A stretch of DNA of 64,000 bases. Source: JAFMDF01 sp965277445 (GTDB lineage: Bacteria; Bacteroidota; Bacteroidia; Chitinophagales; Saprospiraceae). The notes below the pieces were generated by a model that saw only the letters and a list, made by a program, of their open reading frames with translations, ran no database searches and was not told the DNA's origin. The translations under genes were made by a program, and so were the position numbers. The DNA is taken from positions 3,782,001 to 3,846,000 of the forward strand of contig CBDICY010000013.1 in the NCBI GenBank assembly GCA_965277445.1, written 5' to 3'. This document shows positions 36,633 to 44,665 of the stretch, piece by piece; position 1 is the first letter of the stretch, and each line of letters begins with the position of its first letter.

Positions 36633-38432
36633 ATGAAAAAAACGGAAGTACTTATCATAGGAGCAGGGCCATCAGGCATGGTAAGCGCACTATGCTTAGC
36701 AAAATTGGGCATTTCAACTATTATTGTAGAGCGTAATGCAGGTATATCTGAACACCCCAAAGCACATGAATTAAATACCCGTTCGATTGAGATATTAGAA
36801 GAATTGGGCGTAAGTAGCGAAAATTTAATCAAAGAAGCCGCTCCCTTTAGTGACGGCGCAAGAATTTTGTTTTGCCAAACGGTGAATGAGGAATATGGAC
36901 GAATAGATTTGCATGCGGATGAAGAACGTCGAGCAAAGTATGAGCAGCATTTAAAATCCAAAACGCCTTATCTCAATCTTTCTCAAACTGAATTGGAAAA
37001 AATACTACTCCAAAAGGTAGTCGAAAATCCCTTGATTGAAATACTGTTTCAGCATCAATGGCAATCTTTAATACAGGATGAAATAAGTGTAAAAAATGAA
37101 GTATTAGACAGGCAACAAGAGACGACGAGTACCATTGAAAGTCAATATGTCTTAGCGGCAGACGGTGCAGGAAGTCGGTGTAGAAAGTTTGTTGATATTC
37201 CAGTTACAGGGCCAGATAAAATTCAAGATTTTGTTAGTGCTTATTTTGAAAATAATCTAAGAGATCATATCCAGATACCTGCCAAGTTATACTGGGTGTT
37301 AAACCCAGAGGCAGGGGGTACTTTTATCGCCCATCACATCGAAAAACGTTGGGTGTATATGCTGCCCATTTATTTGGATTATGAAAAAAAGGAAGCCTTT
37401 ACCAAAGCACTTTTAGAAAAAAGAATTAAAAAAGCCTTAGGGAATGAAAATATAGATATTGATATAAAATCCATTAGTTATTGGAGAATGTCCGCACAAA
37501 TTGCCCAAACCTTTAGAAAAAATCGAGTCTTATTGGTTGGAGATGCAGCACACCGTTTTCCACCAACAGGTGGTTTGGGGATGAATACGGGCATTGCAGA
37601 TGCACATAATATTGCATGGAAATTACAGGCGGTTATCAATGGTTTAGCTGATGAAAAATTATTAGATACTTATCAACAAGAACGCAAACCCATAGCAGAA
37701 CAAAATACCGAAGAAAGTTTGTTTAATTACCATAAAATCCTAGAAGTTATCGAAGCATTTGGGTTAGAAAGAGATGGTTTAGAACAATTAGCCAAACTTA
37801 AAAATACTGCACCTGCAAAATGGTTGCCTACTGCTTGGTTAGAAAAAATAATAGCTTTTGGTACTAAAAGGATTCGGAAAAAAATGGATAAATTCCATAC
37901 CAATCCCACTTTAAAAGAAAAGGTATTAACCACAATTTCAGACCAAGTTGCTCATTTTGATCGGATTGGTTTAGACATCGGTTATGTTTATGAACAAGGG
38001 GCGATTATTCCCGATGATACGAACTTGGTTCTTCCAGTAGACAAAGTAACGCAATATATTCCTTCTACTCGGCCAGGAGCTCGATTTCCGCATGTAGATT
38101 TTCAGCGAAACACCTCCCCTACCTCTAGTCATGACTTATTGGATTATCGCGCATATACACTACTGCTTAGAGAAGAAGGTGAGCATTGGAAAACAACTTT
38201 AAAGCAATTTCCAACCGTCATTCAGCAAAAAATAAAAGTGGTTTGTATTGATCAATTAGGACTAGCTGAAACTGTATTCAAACCGCTCATTAATTTGTGT
38301 GCTATTGATGAAACAGGTGCTTTATTAATTCGACCAGATGGGCATGTGGCTTATCGCAAAAAGGAATTAATAGAAGGGGAATCAATTGATTTCAATCAAC
38401 TTTTAGCGCAGTTATTTCTTAACGTAACTTAA
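36633..38432 (+). CDS. FAD-dependent aromatic monooxygenase (phenol hydroxylase / TfdB-PheA type)
   Basis: A 599-residue flavoprotein. The dinucleotide-binding GAGPSGMVSALCLAKLG lies at about residues 8-24 with the terminal acidic residue in IIVERN, the DG motif is in LAADGAGSRCR (about 173), and the GDAAHRFPPTGGLGMNTGI motif is at about 304-322. The C-terminal 150 residues form the thioredoxin-like tail common in this group. These single-component enzymes hydroxylate phenols or polyketide rings with NAD(P)H and O2. It begins 4 bp after the small membrane protein gene and ends 9 bp before the FAH gene, consistent with a catabolic route from a phenolic ring through hydroxylation to C-C hydrolysis. 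Confidence 0.9.
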   Translation: MKKTEVLIIGAGPSGMVSALCLAKLGISTIIVERNAGISEHPKAHELNTRSIEILEELGVSSENLIKEAAPFSDGARILFCQTVNEEYGRIDLHADEERRAKYEQHLKSKTPYLNLSQTELEKILLQKVVENPLIEILFQHQWQSLIQDEISVKNEVLDRQQETTSTIESQYVLAADGAGSRCRKFVDIPVTGPDKIQDFVSAYFENNLRDHIQIPAKLYWVLNPEAGGTFIAHHIEKRWVYMLPIYLDYEKKEAFTKALLEKRIKKALGNENIDIDIKSISYWRMSAQIAQTFRKNRVLLVGDAAHRFPPTGGLGMNTGIADAHNIAWKLQAVINGLADEKLLDTYQQERKPIAEQNTEESLFNYHKILEVIEAFGLERDGLEQLAKLKNTAPAKWLPTAWLEKIIAFGTKRIRKKMDKFHTNPTLKEKVLTTISDQVAHFDRIGLDIGYVYEQGAIIPDDTNLVLPVDKVTQYIPSTRPGARFPHVDFQRNTSPTSSHDLLDYRAYTLLLREEGEHWKTTLKQFPTVIQQKIKVVCIDQLGLAETVFKPLINLCAIDETGALLIRPDGHVAYRKKELIEGESIDFNQLLAQLFLNVT

Positions 38433-38441
38433 ACTTACATT

Positions 38442-39431
38442 ATGAAAATTATTAAATATTTAGGTATTTTTTTAGGGCTATTACTGCTTATATCGTTTGC
38501 CTTTGGTTTGTACCTAAATCGAGATTTACCTCATGAGATTAAACCCGCCGCTTTTAATTGTTTATCACTTGACCAAGGGACTTTTACTGATTTTGACACC
38601 CTACCAAACACCATTTATGGCATTGGTTTAGCTTACGCCAAACACATCAACGAAACAGCGTCTGATTTTGACCCACAAGGCGACCCACCTGTTTTTATAA
38701 AAGCCAGTAATAGCATTAGCCAAAATGGAAGTACCGTCAAAATTCCTTCCCAAAAAACGATGCTTAATGCAATTGAGCAACTGGAACCAGGCATTAGCAA
38801 ACAAGTGAATCAACAAGTCGATAATTTACCTGCTTTGCTGGATTATGAAGTAGAATTAGGCTTTGTGCTTTTAGAAGATATTCCCCTAGAAAATTTAAAC
38901 AAAGCGCAATATGCTCCTAAAATTGGCTTTTTTATCGGCAATGATTTATCTGCCCGAAGTTTGGCCGTATTAGGAGAAGGAAAAGCCAATCGCTACGATT
39001 ATTGGGGCATTTCCAAAAGTTTTTTAGGCTTTACACCCATTAGCGATAAAGTATGGATTCCGAATGAATTTAAAGCCAATAGCCTCCCTTGCCTTATGCT
39101 AGAAACGCTTGTCAATGGAGAAGTTCGACAACAGCAAATGACCAGCGATTTAATTTATACCCCTTTGCAAATGCTGCAAGCAATTCACCAAAAATATCCA
39201 AATAAACCATTGCAAAAAGGCGATATGGTGCTAACGGGTACGCCTGGTGGTGTGGCTCTATCTGCCCCTCGTTGGCTGGTGCGGTTAGGGGGGATTGTTG
39301 GACTAGATCGTTTTCAAAAATTGGGTAGTGTGTCCTCAGAAGAAAACATGGTTAAATTTTTAAAAAACGGTGACAAAGTGCTTGTTAAGGGAGAAGGATT
39401 GGGAAGTGTAGTCGTAGAAATTTTAGATTAA
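38442..39431 (+). CDS. Membrane-anchored fumarylacetoacetate hydrolase-family protein
   Basis: A 329-residue FAH-superfamily protein. An N-terminal hydrophobic helix (about residues 6-25) with a basic start is unusual for this normally soluble family and suggests the domain faces the periplasm. The metal-binding pattern is visible: DYEVELGFVL (E-x-E), then GFFIGNDLSARS, and DMVLTGTPGGVAL near the C-terminus. FAH-fold enzymes cleave C-C bonds in acylpyruvates or fumarylacetoacetate-like ring-opening products, or act as decarboxylases and isomerases. It directly follows the FAD monooxygenase (9 bp), so it may act on the ring-opened product of that pathway. Confidence 0.87.
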   Translation: MKIIKYLGIFLGLLLLISFAFGLYLNRDLPHEIKPAAFNCLSLDQGTFTDFDTLPNTIYGIGLAYAKHINETASDFDPQGDPPVFIKASNSISQNGSTVKIPSQKTMLNAIEQLEPGISKQVNQQVDNLPALLDYEVELGFVLLEDIPLENLNKAQYAPKIGFFIGNDLSARSLAVLGEGKANRYDYWGISKSFLGFTPISDKVWIPNEFKANSLPCLMLETLVNGEVRQQQMTSDLIYTPLQMLQAIHQKYPNKPLQKGDMVLTGTPGGVALSAPRWLVRLGGIVGLDRFQKLGSVSSEENMVKFLKNGDKVLVKGEGLGSVVVEILD

Positions 39432-39577
39432 AACTATTTGGCTGTAACGTTTTGCATTGAAATGATAAGAAAAAGGAACAGATATACCTGAAATACTGCG
39501 TTAAATAGCTTGCAACACTTAACTCTTTTGTGGTTAAAAAAAATTAATTTTGGGGATTCATTTTTAACTTCCACTAC

Positions 39578-40966
39578 ATGCAATATACGATTTTAGAGAC
39601 ACTCAGTAATTTATTAGGTCAAGATAAAATTCTATCTGGTGAAGATTTAAAACAACGGTATCACCATATTTGGCATATGGACAAACCATTGAATGCCAAA
39701 GCCATCGCCTTGCCTACCACGACCGAAGAAGTCTCCACTATTTTAAAAGCTTGTCATGCCCAAAATCAATCGGTTATTGTATATGGAGGTTTAACAAATT
39801 TGGTAGGAAGTACAGAAACTAAAGGAGAAGAAGTCATCATTTCTATGGAACGAATGACGACAATTGAAGAAATAGATGTGCAAAGTCGGACTATGACGGT
39901 GCAAGCTGGAGTACTAATAGAGAATATACAAAATATAGCAAAAGCTGAAGATTTATTATTTCCCTTAAATTTTGGTGCAAAAGGAACAGCACAAATAGGA
40001 GGCGCCATATCCACTAATGCGGGCGGATTACAGGTATTTCGATTTGGGATGACCAGAAATTTAGTCTTAGGATTAGAAGTGGTTTTAGCCGATGGAGCGA
40101 TTATTTCTTCTTTGAAGAAAATCATTAAGGATAATTCTGGTTATGATTTAAAACAACTATTCATCGGATCAGAAGGCACGTTAGGCGTTATTACGAAGGC
40201 TATTGTAAAACTAGTCGAGGCCCCTAAAAGCAGGAATAGCGCTTTTATAGCCTTTAATGAATACGATAAGGTCATCGCCTTTTTAAAATATATGGATAGT
40301 GCTTTAGCAGGTACTTTAAGCGGGTTTGAAGTGATCTGGAAAAACACTTATCAGGCCATGACTTCTCCACCTGCCGCCATGAAACCACCTCTCCCCTACG
40401 ACTATAATTACTATGTTTTATTAGAAAGCTTGGGTAGTGACCAAGCACAAGACCAACAAAAACTACAAGTATTATTAGAAACCGCTTTGGAAAAGGGCTT
40501 GATTTTGGATGCTGCCATGGCGCACACCAAGTCGGATTTAGATTGGTTTTGGCAAATCAGAGAAGATGTGCATGTATTGGTTTCCCAATGTAATAATGAC
40601 CAACATTTTGATATTAGTTTACCCATTCCTTTGATTGGAGACTTGGCTAATCAAATGCGGAAAAAAGTCCTTGCCCTACCCGAAGTGGAAAAAGTCTTTA
40701 CTTTTGGACATATCGCAGATGGGAACATTCATTTCATTGTAGGCAAAAAGGAAGAAAGTCCAGCATTAATTAAAAAAATTAACGCTATTATTTATCTACC
40801 TTTACAGGCAATTGGTGGCTCCATTTCTGCTGAACATGGGATTGGTTTACACAAAAAGAAGTACCTTTCTATTTGTCGAACCCCTGCGGAATTACAGTTG
40901 ATGAAAAACCTAAAGCAAATGATGGATCCAAAAGGTATTTTAAACCCAGGGAAAGTAATTGATTAA
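39578..40966 (+). CDS. FAD-binding oxidoreductase, GlcD / D-lactate dehydrogenase type
   Basis: A 462-residue flavoenzyme of the VAO/PCMH fold. FAD_binding_4 covers about residues 35-175 (VIVYGGLTNLVGSTE, GGAISTNAGGLQVFRFG) and the FAD-oxidase C-terminal domain about 215-460 (FTFGHIADGNIHFIVG, SAEHGIGLHKKKYL). Such enzymes oxidise D-2-hydroxy acids such as glycolate, D-lactate or D-2-hydroxyglutarate with a quinone or ETF acceptor. Start is ATG at 39578. It follows the FAH gene by 146 bp on the same strand; TAATTTTG at 39545-39552 could be its own -7 box, but no well-spaced -33 box was found. Confidence 0.9.
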   Translation: MQYTILETLSNLLGQDKILSGEDLKQRYHHIWHMDKPLNAKAIALPTTTEEVSTILKACHAQNQSVIVYGGLTNLVGSTETKGEEVIISMERMTTIEEIDVQSRTMTVQAGVLIENIQNIAKAEDLLFPLNFGAKGTAQIGGAISTNAGGLQVFRFGMTRNLVLGLEVVLADGAIISSLKKIIKDNSGYDLKQLFIGSEGTLGVITKAIVKLVEAPKSRNSAFIAFNEYDKVIAFLKYMDSALAGTLSGFEVIWKNTYQAMTSPPAAMKPPLPYDYNYYVLLESLGSDQAQDQQKLQVLLETALEKGLILDAAMAHTKSDLDWFWQIREDVHVLVSQCNNDQHFDISLPIPLIGDLANQMRKKVLALPEVEKVFTFGHIADGNIHFIVGKKEESPALIKKINAIIYLPLQAIGGSISAEHGIGLHKKKYLSICRTPAELQLMKNLKQMMDPKGILNPGKVID

Positions 40967-41048
40967 AAAAGAAGAGTAACTCTATTCGGGCAGGTTGAAA
41001 ATTGCCCAAACAAGTATTTTCCTTGTTTATAAGAAAACCCCTAGAATA

Positions 41049-41234
41049 AGAGTATGTTTAAAAATTTTATTTCGTTTTATTTAAGATTTGAAACTACTTT
41101 CTTTATTTCCTAAAAATTGTTGTGATTGTTAAATTGTTTGATTGTTATTTACTAACAACAATTTGACAATCAAAATTTTAATAGAATGATAAACAATTCA
41201 TTATCAGCAATATAAAAAATTTAAACATACTCTA
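41049..41234. repeat. MITE-like palindromic element
   Basis: AGAGTATGTTTAAA at the left and its inverse TTTAAACATACTCT at the right enclose about 160 bp, which itself contains TTGATTGTTATT and AACAACAATTTGACAATC arms. The interior TTTTAATAGAATGATAAACAAT recurs near 50989-51010. It lies in the 399-bp gene-free gap before the second NMO gene. Immediately upstream, GGGCA/TGCCC (about 40989-41008) may be a weak terminator stem for the GlcD-type gene. Confidence 0.6.
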
Positions 41235-41331
41235 AGTACTACAGCGTAACATAAATTTCCTAGTAGTTTGATCGGCTACTGCGCAGCCTCGCAAAAGGGA
41301 TATCAAAAAATTATTGTTACAGAGTAGTACT
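41235..41331. repeat. Second palindromic element, abutting the first
   Basis: AGTACTACAGCGTAACA (41235-41251) and the inverse TGTTACAGAGTAGTACT (41315-41331) form a hairpin base with one 3-nt mismatch, enclosing a GC-richer segment (GGCTACTGCGCAGCC). It ends 34 bp before the NMO-B start codon, so it must lie in or next to its promoter. Confidence 0.6.
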
Positions 41332-41365
41332 CAAACAAATTTAATTTTTTAAATAAAATTTCAAT

Positions 41366-42331
41366 ATGGCATTACCTTCATTATTTGATAATTTAAGACT
41401 ACCAGTTATTGGTTCTCCTTTGTTCATTATTTCAGGACCAGAATTGGTCATAGCTCAATGTAAGGCTGGAATAGTGGGGTCGTTTCCTGCCTTAAATGCA
41501 AGACCTCAAGCCCAATTAGATGAATGGATTCACCAGATTACAGAAGAATTAGCGGCTCATGATAGAGACAATCCCGATCAACCTGCTGCACCATTCGCTA
41601 TCAATCAAATCGTTCATCGTAGTAATAATCGCTTGGAGAAAGATTTGGCAACTTGTGCAAAATGGAAGGTGCCATTAGTGATTACTTCACTTGGGGCAAG
41701 AGAAGATTTAAATGTAGCCGTACATGAGTGGGGCGGTATTGTGCTACATGATGTCATTAATGATCGGTACGCACATAAAGCAATAGAAAAAGGCGCAGAT
41801 GGGCTAATTCCTGTAGCTGCTGGAGCAGGAGGACATGCAGGTACTATTTCGCCATTTGCCTTAATACAAGAAATTAGAGCTTGGTTCGATGGCCCTGTAG
41901 CCTTGTCTGGTTCCATAGCTTCTGGAGCCGCTATTCTGAGTGCGCAAGCTATGGGGGCTGATTTGGCTTATATAGGTAGTGCATTTATAGCAGCGAAAGA
42001 AGCTAGAGCTAGTGATGGCTATAAGCAAGGTATTGTGGATGGTAAAGCTGACGACATCGTTTATTCTAATTTATTTACAGGTGTCCATGGTAATTATTTA
42101 AAAAAATCAATAGAGAATGCAGGCTTAGATCCTGCTAATTTACCAGAAAGTGATCCTAGTAAAATGAATTTTGGTTCTGGTGGCAATACCGCAGCCAAAG
42201 CATGGAAAGATATCTGGGGTTGTGGTCAAGGTATTGGAAATATTAATAAAGTGGAATCTGCAGGTGATTTAGTAGCAAAGTTCCGTAAAGAGTATGATAC
42301 AGCTGCTAAAAGAATGGCTAGTTTAGTATAA
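41366..42331 (+). CDS. Nitronate monooxygenase-family flavoprotein (NMO-B)
   Basis: A 321-residue FMN TIM-barrel protein, ATG at 41366. It shows LRLPVIGSPLFIISGPELVI, PFAINQIVHRSNNR, the GADGLIPVAAGAGGHAGTISP segment with the conserved His, and the phosphate-binding VALSGSIASGAAILSA ... YIGSAFIAAKEA. This branch is commonly annotated as nitronate monooxygenase, but many members have unknown substrates. It is distinct from NMO-A and NMO-C. It follows the aromatic-compound operon on the same strand after a repeat-filled gap, so it may or may not share regulation. Confidence 0.87.
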   Translation: MALPSLFDNLRLPVIGSPLFIISGPELVIAQCKAGIVGSFPALNARPQAQLDEWIHQITEELAAHDRDNPDQPAAPFAINQIVHRSNNRLEKDLATCAKWKVPLVITSLGAREDLNVAVHEWGGIVLHDVINDRYAHKAIEKGADGLIPVAAGAGGHAGTISPFALIQEIRAWFDGPVALSGSIASGAAILSAQAMGADLAYIGSAFIAAKEARASDGYKQGIVDGKADDIVYSNLFTGVHGNYLKKSIENAGLDPANLPESDPSKMNFGSGGNTAAKAWKDIWGCGQGIGNINKVESAGDLVAKFRKEYDTAAKRMASLV

Positions 42332-42599
42332 GTAGGCAGACAGCAATAACATCTCTTACATTCTTATTTTGTTATGACTCGGCTAGAGGCAAAAGGCGAA
42401 GGGCAAAAGGTACTTTCTGGAAAAATGGAACCGGGTACAGTCGCTTCTTATCCCTCCGAATCAACTGAGTTTAATTTTACTGTTGGGTTTGCTTATGTTT
42501 TTTGATTTGAAGTCAACTCCTTTTTTAATCAAGTGCTTAACTCGAAATATGGCTTTAGGAAAACTGTAATACCAGTCGGAAATTAAGGGATACAAAGGT

Positions 42600-42656
42600 C
42601 ACTGAGAAGACACAGAGGGCTCAAAGATTCTCTGTGCTCTTTGTGTCTTCTTAGTG
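42600..42656. repeat. Palindromic repeat CACTGAGAAGACACAGAG
   Basis: CACTGAGAAGACACAGAG and the inverse CTCTTTGTGTCTTCTTAGTG enclose about 19 bp and form a strong hairpin between NMO-B and the IS4 element. The rest of 42332-42675 holds no recognisable gene. Confidence 0.65.
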
Positions 42657-42675
42657 CGCTCGATGTTCTCTATGT

Positions 42676-44192
42676 TACCCAAAAATTAGCAAGATACCGA
42701 TTTTGGAAGATTGTATCCATAGCCGTCAGGCTAAGAGTTGAATAATGTTCCATGATGTAGGCTTAGGAGGTATCCCTTTAAGTTTTCTAATATTCTTTTC
42801 TCCTCTCATTATCAACAACTTAGTGGTACTATGAATCCAACAAGCTAGCTTTTTTCCTCTTGTCAAAAGTCCATCCATTAAACCCATGAGTTTTTTTTAT
42901 CAGTTTCGCCGCTTTCATTGGACTGAGTTCAAAATCATGCTCATCCCATAAAAATTGACCTATTTTATTATGAATATGGAGTGTAATTAAAATGGCAATC
43001 AGCTTTGAATAAATATAGCATTCAAACCTAAATATGCTCATTTTCTTTACTTTGTCAATTTTAAACACAGATTTCCATATCTTAAAAATCAATTCAATTT
43101 GCCAGCGCAGAGTGTAAATTAATCTAATAATTTCTGTAGCAAGTATGTCTTGTGGTGCATTCGTGATATACATATTGAAAAAGCACATGCTTTACGCTGT
43201 TCACTTATCGTTCTATCCTTATGCCTTGATTGATATTGTTCTAATTTTTTCAACCGCTGCACGGCTACCTCTTCAGGCACAGCTTGCATAATAAGTCTAG
43301 CCTTTAATTTTTTCTTTTTGAAACCAATATAAACCTCGGCTAACTCTTTGGTTTGACCTGCCGCCGGCAAATAATCTGCTATGTCAATACGCTCCATTTT
43401 TCCATTTTCATCTAGCATACTATATACTGCGTTGGTCTTAATACGGCTTAAAAAATAGGCATTCTCTTTATCTATTTTTATGAAATGCTTTAAATCAAAG
43501 TAGCCTAAATCTCTGATATATAAACAATTACGAATTATTACTTCATCCTTCCCTAATTTATAGGTATTATCGTTAGCCGAACCATCTGTCAAAAATATAT
43601 CTGCAACTTCTCCATTGAGTAAGTTATAATTAAAATGCATCTTCAGAATTGCCTTTCCTCCATTTCCTTTGTAGCCTTCATAAAAAGTCGCTAATTGCTC
43701 TGGAATTTGAAAAGAGGTCGAATCTACTAATTGTATTTTTGAAAAGGGTAACTCTATATTCCTATCAAGAACTCCTTGATTAACTATCTGTAAAATTCGG
43801 CTAAAACAGGATTTTATGAAAGCAACAGAATAGGTTTTATACCTTTCATCCAACGATTGCTTTTTTATATTTAATCCGAAATGTTCCCCTAACCAATCGC
43901 AACTATCTGTCAAACTTCTCTCTTTCCCATCCGTTGAATCAAATACGTTCATCATTAAAAATGACTCGCCCGTTAGCTGGGTAGTACTACGCTGATTGAA
44001 TTTACTTTCCTTAGCGATTTTGGCAATTTGTTTAGAATCAAAGCAGTTCTTCAATTCTTTTAGCAACTCTCTCTGATTGAACTTTTCTATTTGCATAAAC
44101 TTTTTTATGCGTAATTTTACTATTTATGTTTCCTTAGCCTGACGGCTATAGAGGCAATCTTAAAACATCGGTATACTGCTAATATTTAGGTG
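42676..44192 (-). mobile_element. IS4-family insertion sequence with imperfect terminal inverted repeats
   Basis: Left and right ends share an inverted match of about 50 bp: ACC-AAA-ATTAGCA, GATACCGAT, AAGATTG and TATAGCCGTCAGGCTAAG (left 42676-42735, right 44133-44192), with several mismatches. The inner AGCCGTCAGGCT is itself a palindrome. The 1.5-kb element carries one transposase gene on the minus strand in two frames. I could not define a target duplication. Confidence 0.75.
42829..44096 (-). pseudogene. IS4-family transposase, frameshifted
   Basis: The first frame (44096-43119, 325 residues) holds the N-terminal region and two acidic catalytic positions, in QLVDSTSFQIPEQ and YIRDLGYFDLKHF. 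The second frame (to 42829) continues NMYITNAPQDILATEII and contains the YTLRWQIELIFKIWKS segment with the catalytic glutamate. The frames join around a T-run at about 43183-43187 and need a -1 shift (from ACAFSIC to CFFNMY). It is either a damaged copy or relies on frameshifting; the overlap of the two frames is about 70 bp. Start is ATG at 44096. Confidence 0.82.
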
Positions 44193-44327
44193 TCTTGTTG
44201 GGATACTTAACATATCGGGTTTCTTTTAAGCGAACGGTTTGCTTTTGGGCGGACAATGTGACATACATATATGGGTAAAATCGAACAAAAACCATATTTG
44301 TTTCATAGCAAAATATAGACGTAGCAT

Positions 44328-44366
44328 GTTATGGTTTTAGTCGAAATTTCGGCTTAAAACCATAAC
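44328..44366. repeat. Strong perfect-armed hairpin
   Basis: GTTATGGTTTTA and TAAAACCATAAC enclose GTCGAAATTTCGGCT, itself nearly self-complementary. It lies in the 44193-44665 gap upstream of the propeller-protein gene; no gene or clear promoter was seen in that gap. Confidence 0.6.
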
Positions 44367-44665
44367 ATTTCTGTGCCATTATATAATCCTAATGAATAGA
44401 AAATATTGGTTTGAATAACGACCATTATCGCCATAGAAAATTCGATACTCGGCATAGTATTTGCCTTTTATTAATGTGTTTTGACAATTTCTCCTAAGCT
44501 ATGCTTAACAATTAACCATACCCCTAAGGACGCCAATTTAAACTGGTAGGATAGTTCCTAAATCACTATTGGTCTAATACGGGTAGGAATCAAGTAGGGG
44601 GAATGACAAATTCTCCTTTTTAATTTAAGGGAGTAGGAAATAAATAACCAACAAATACAATAATA

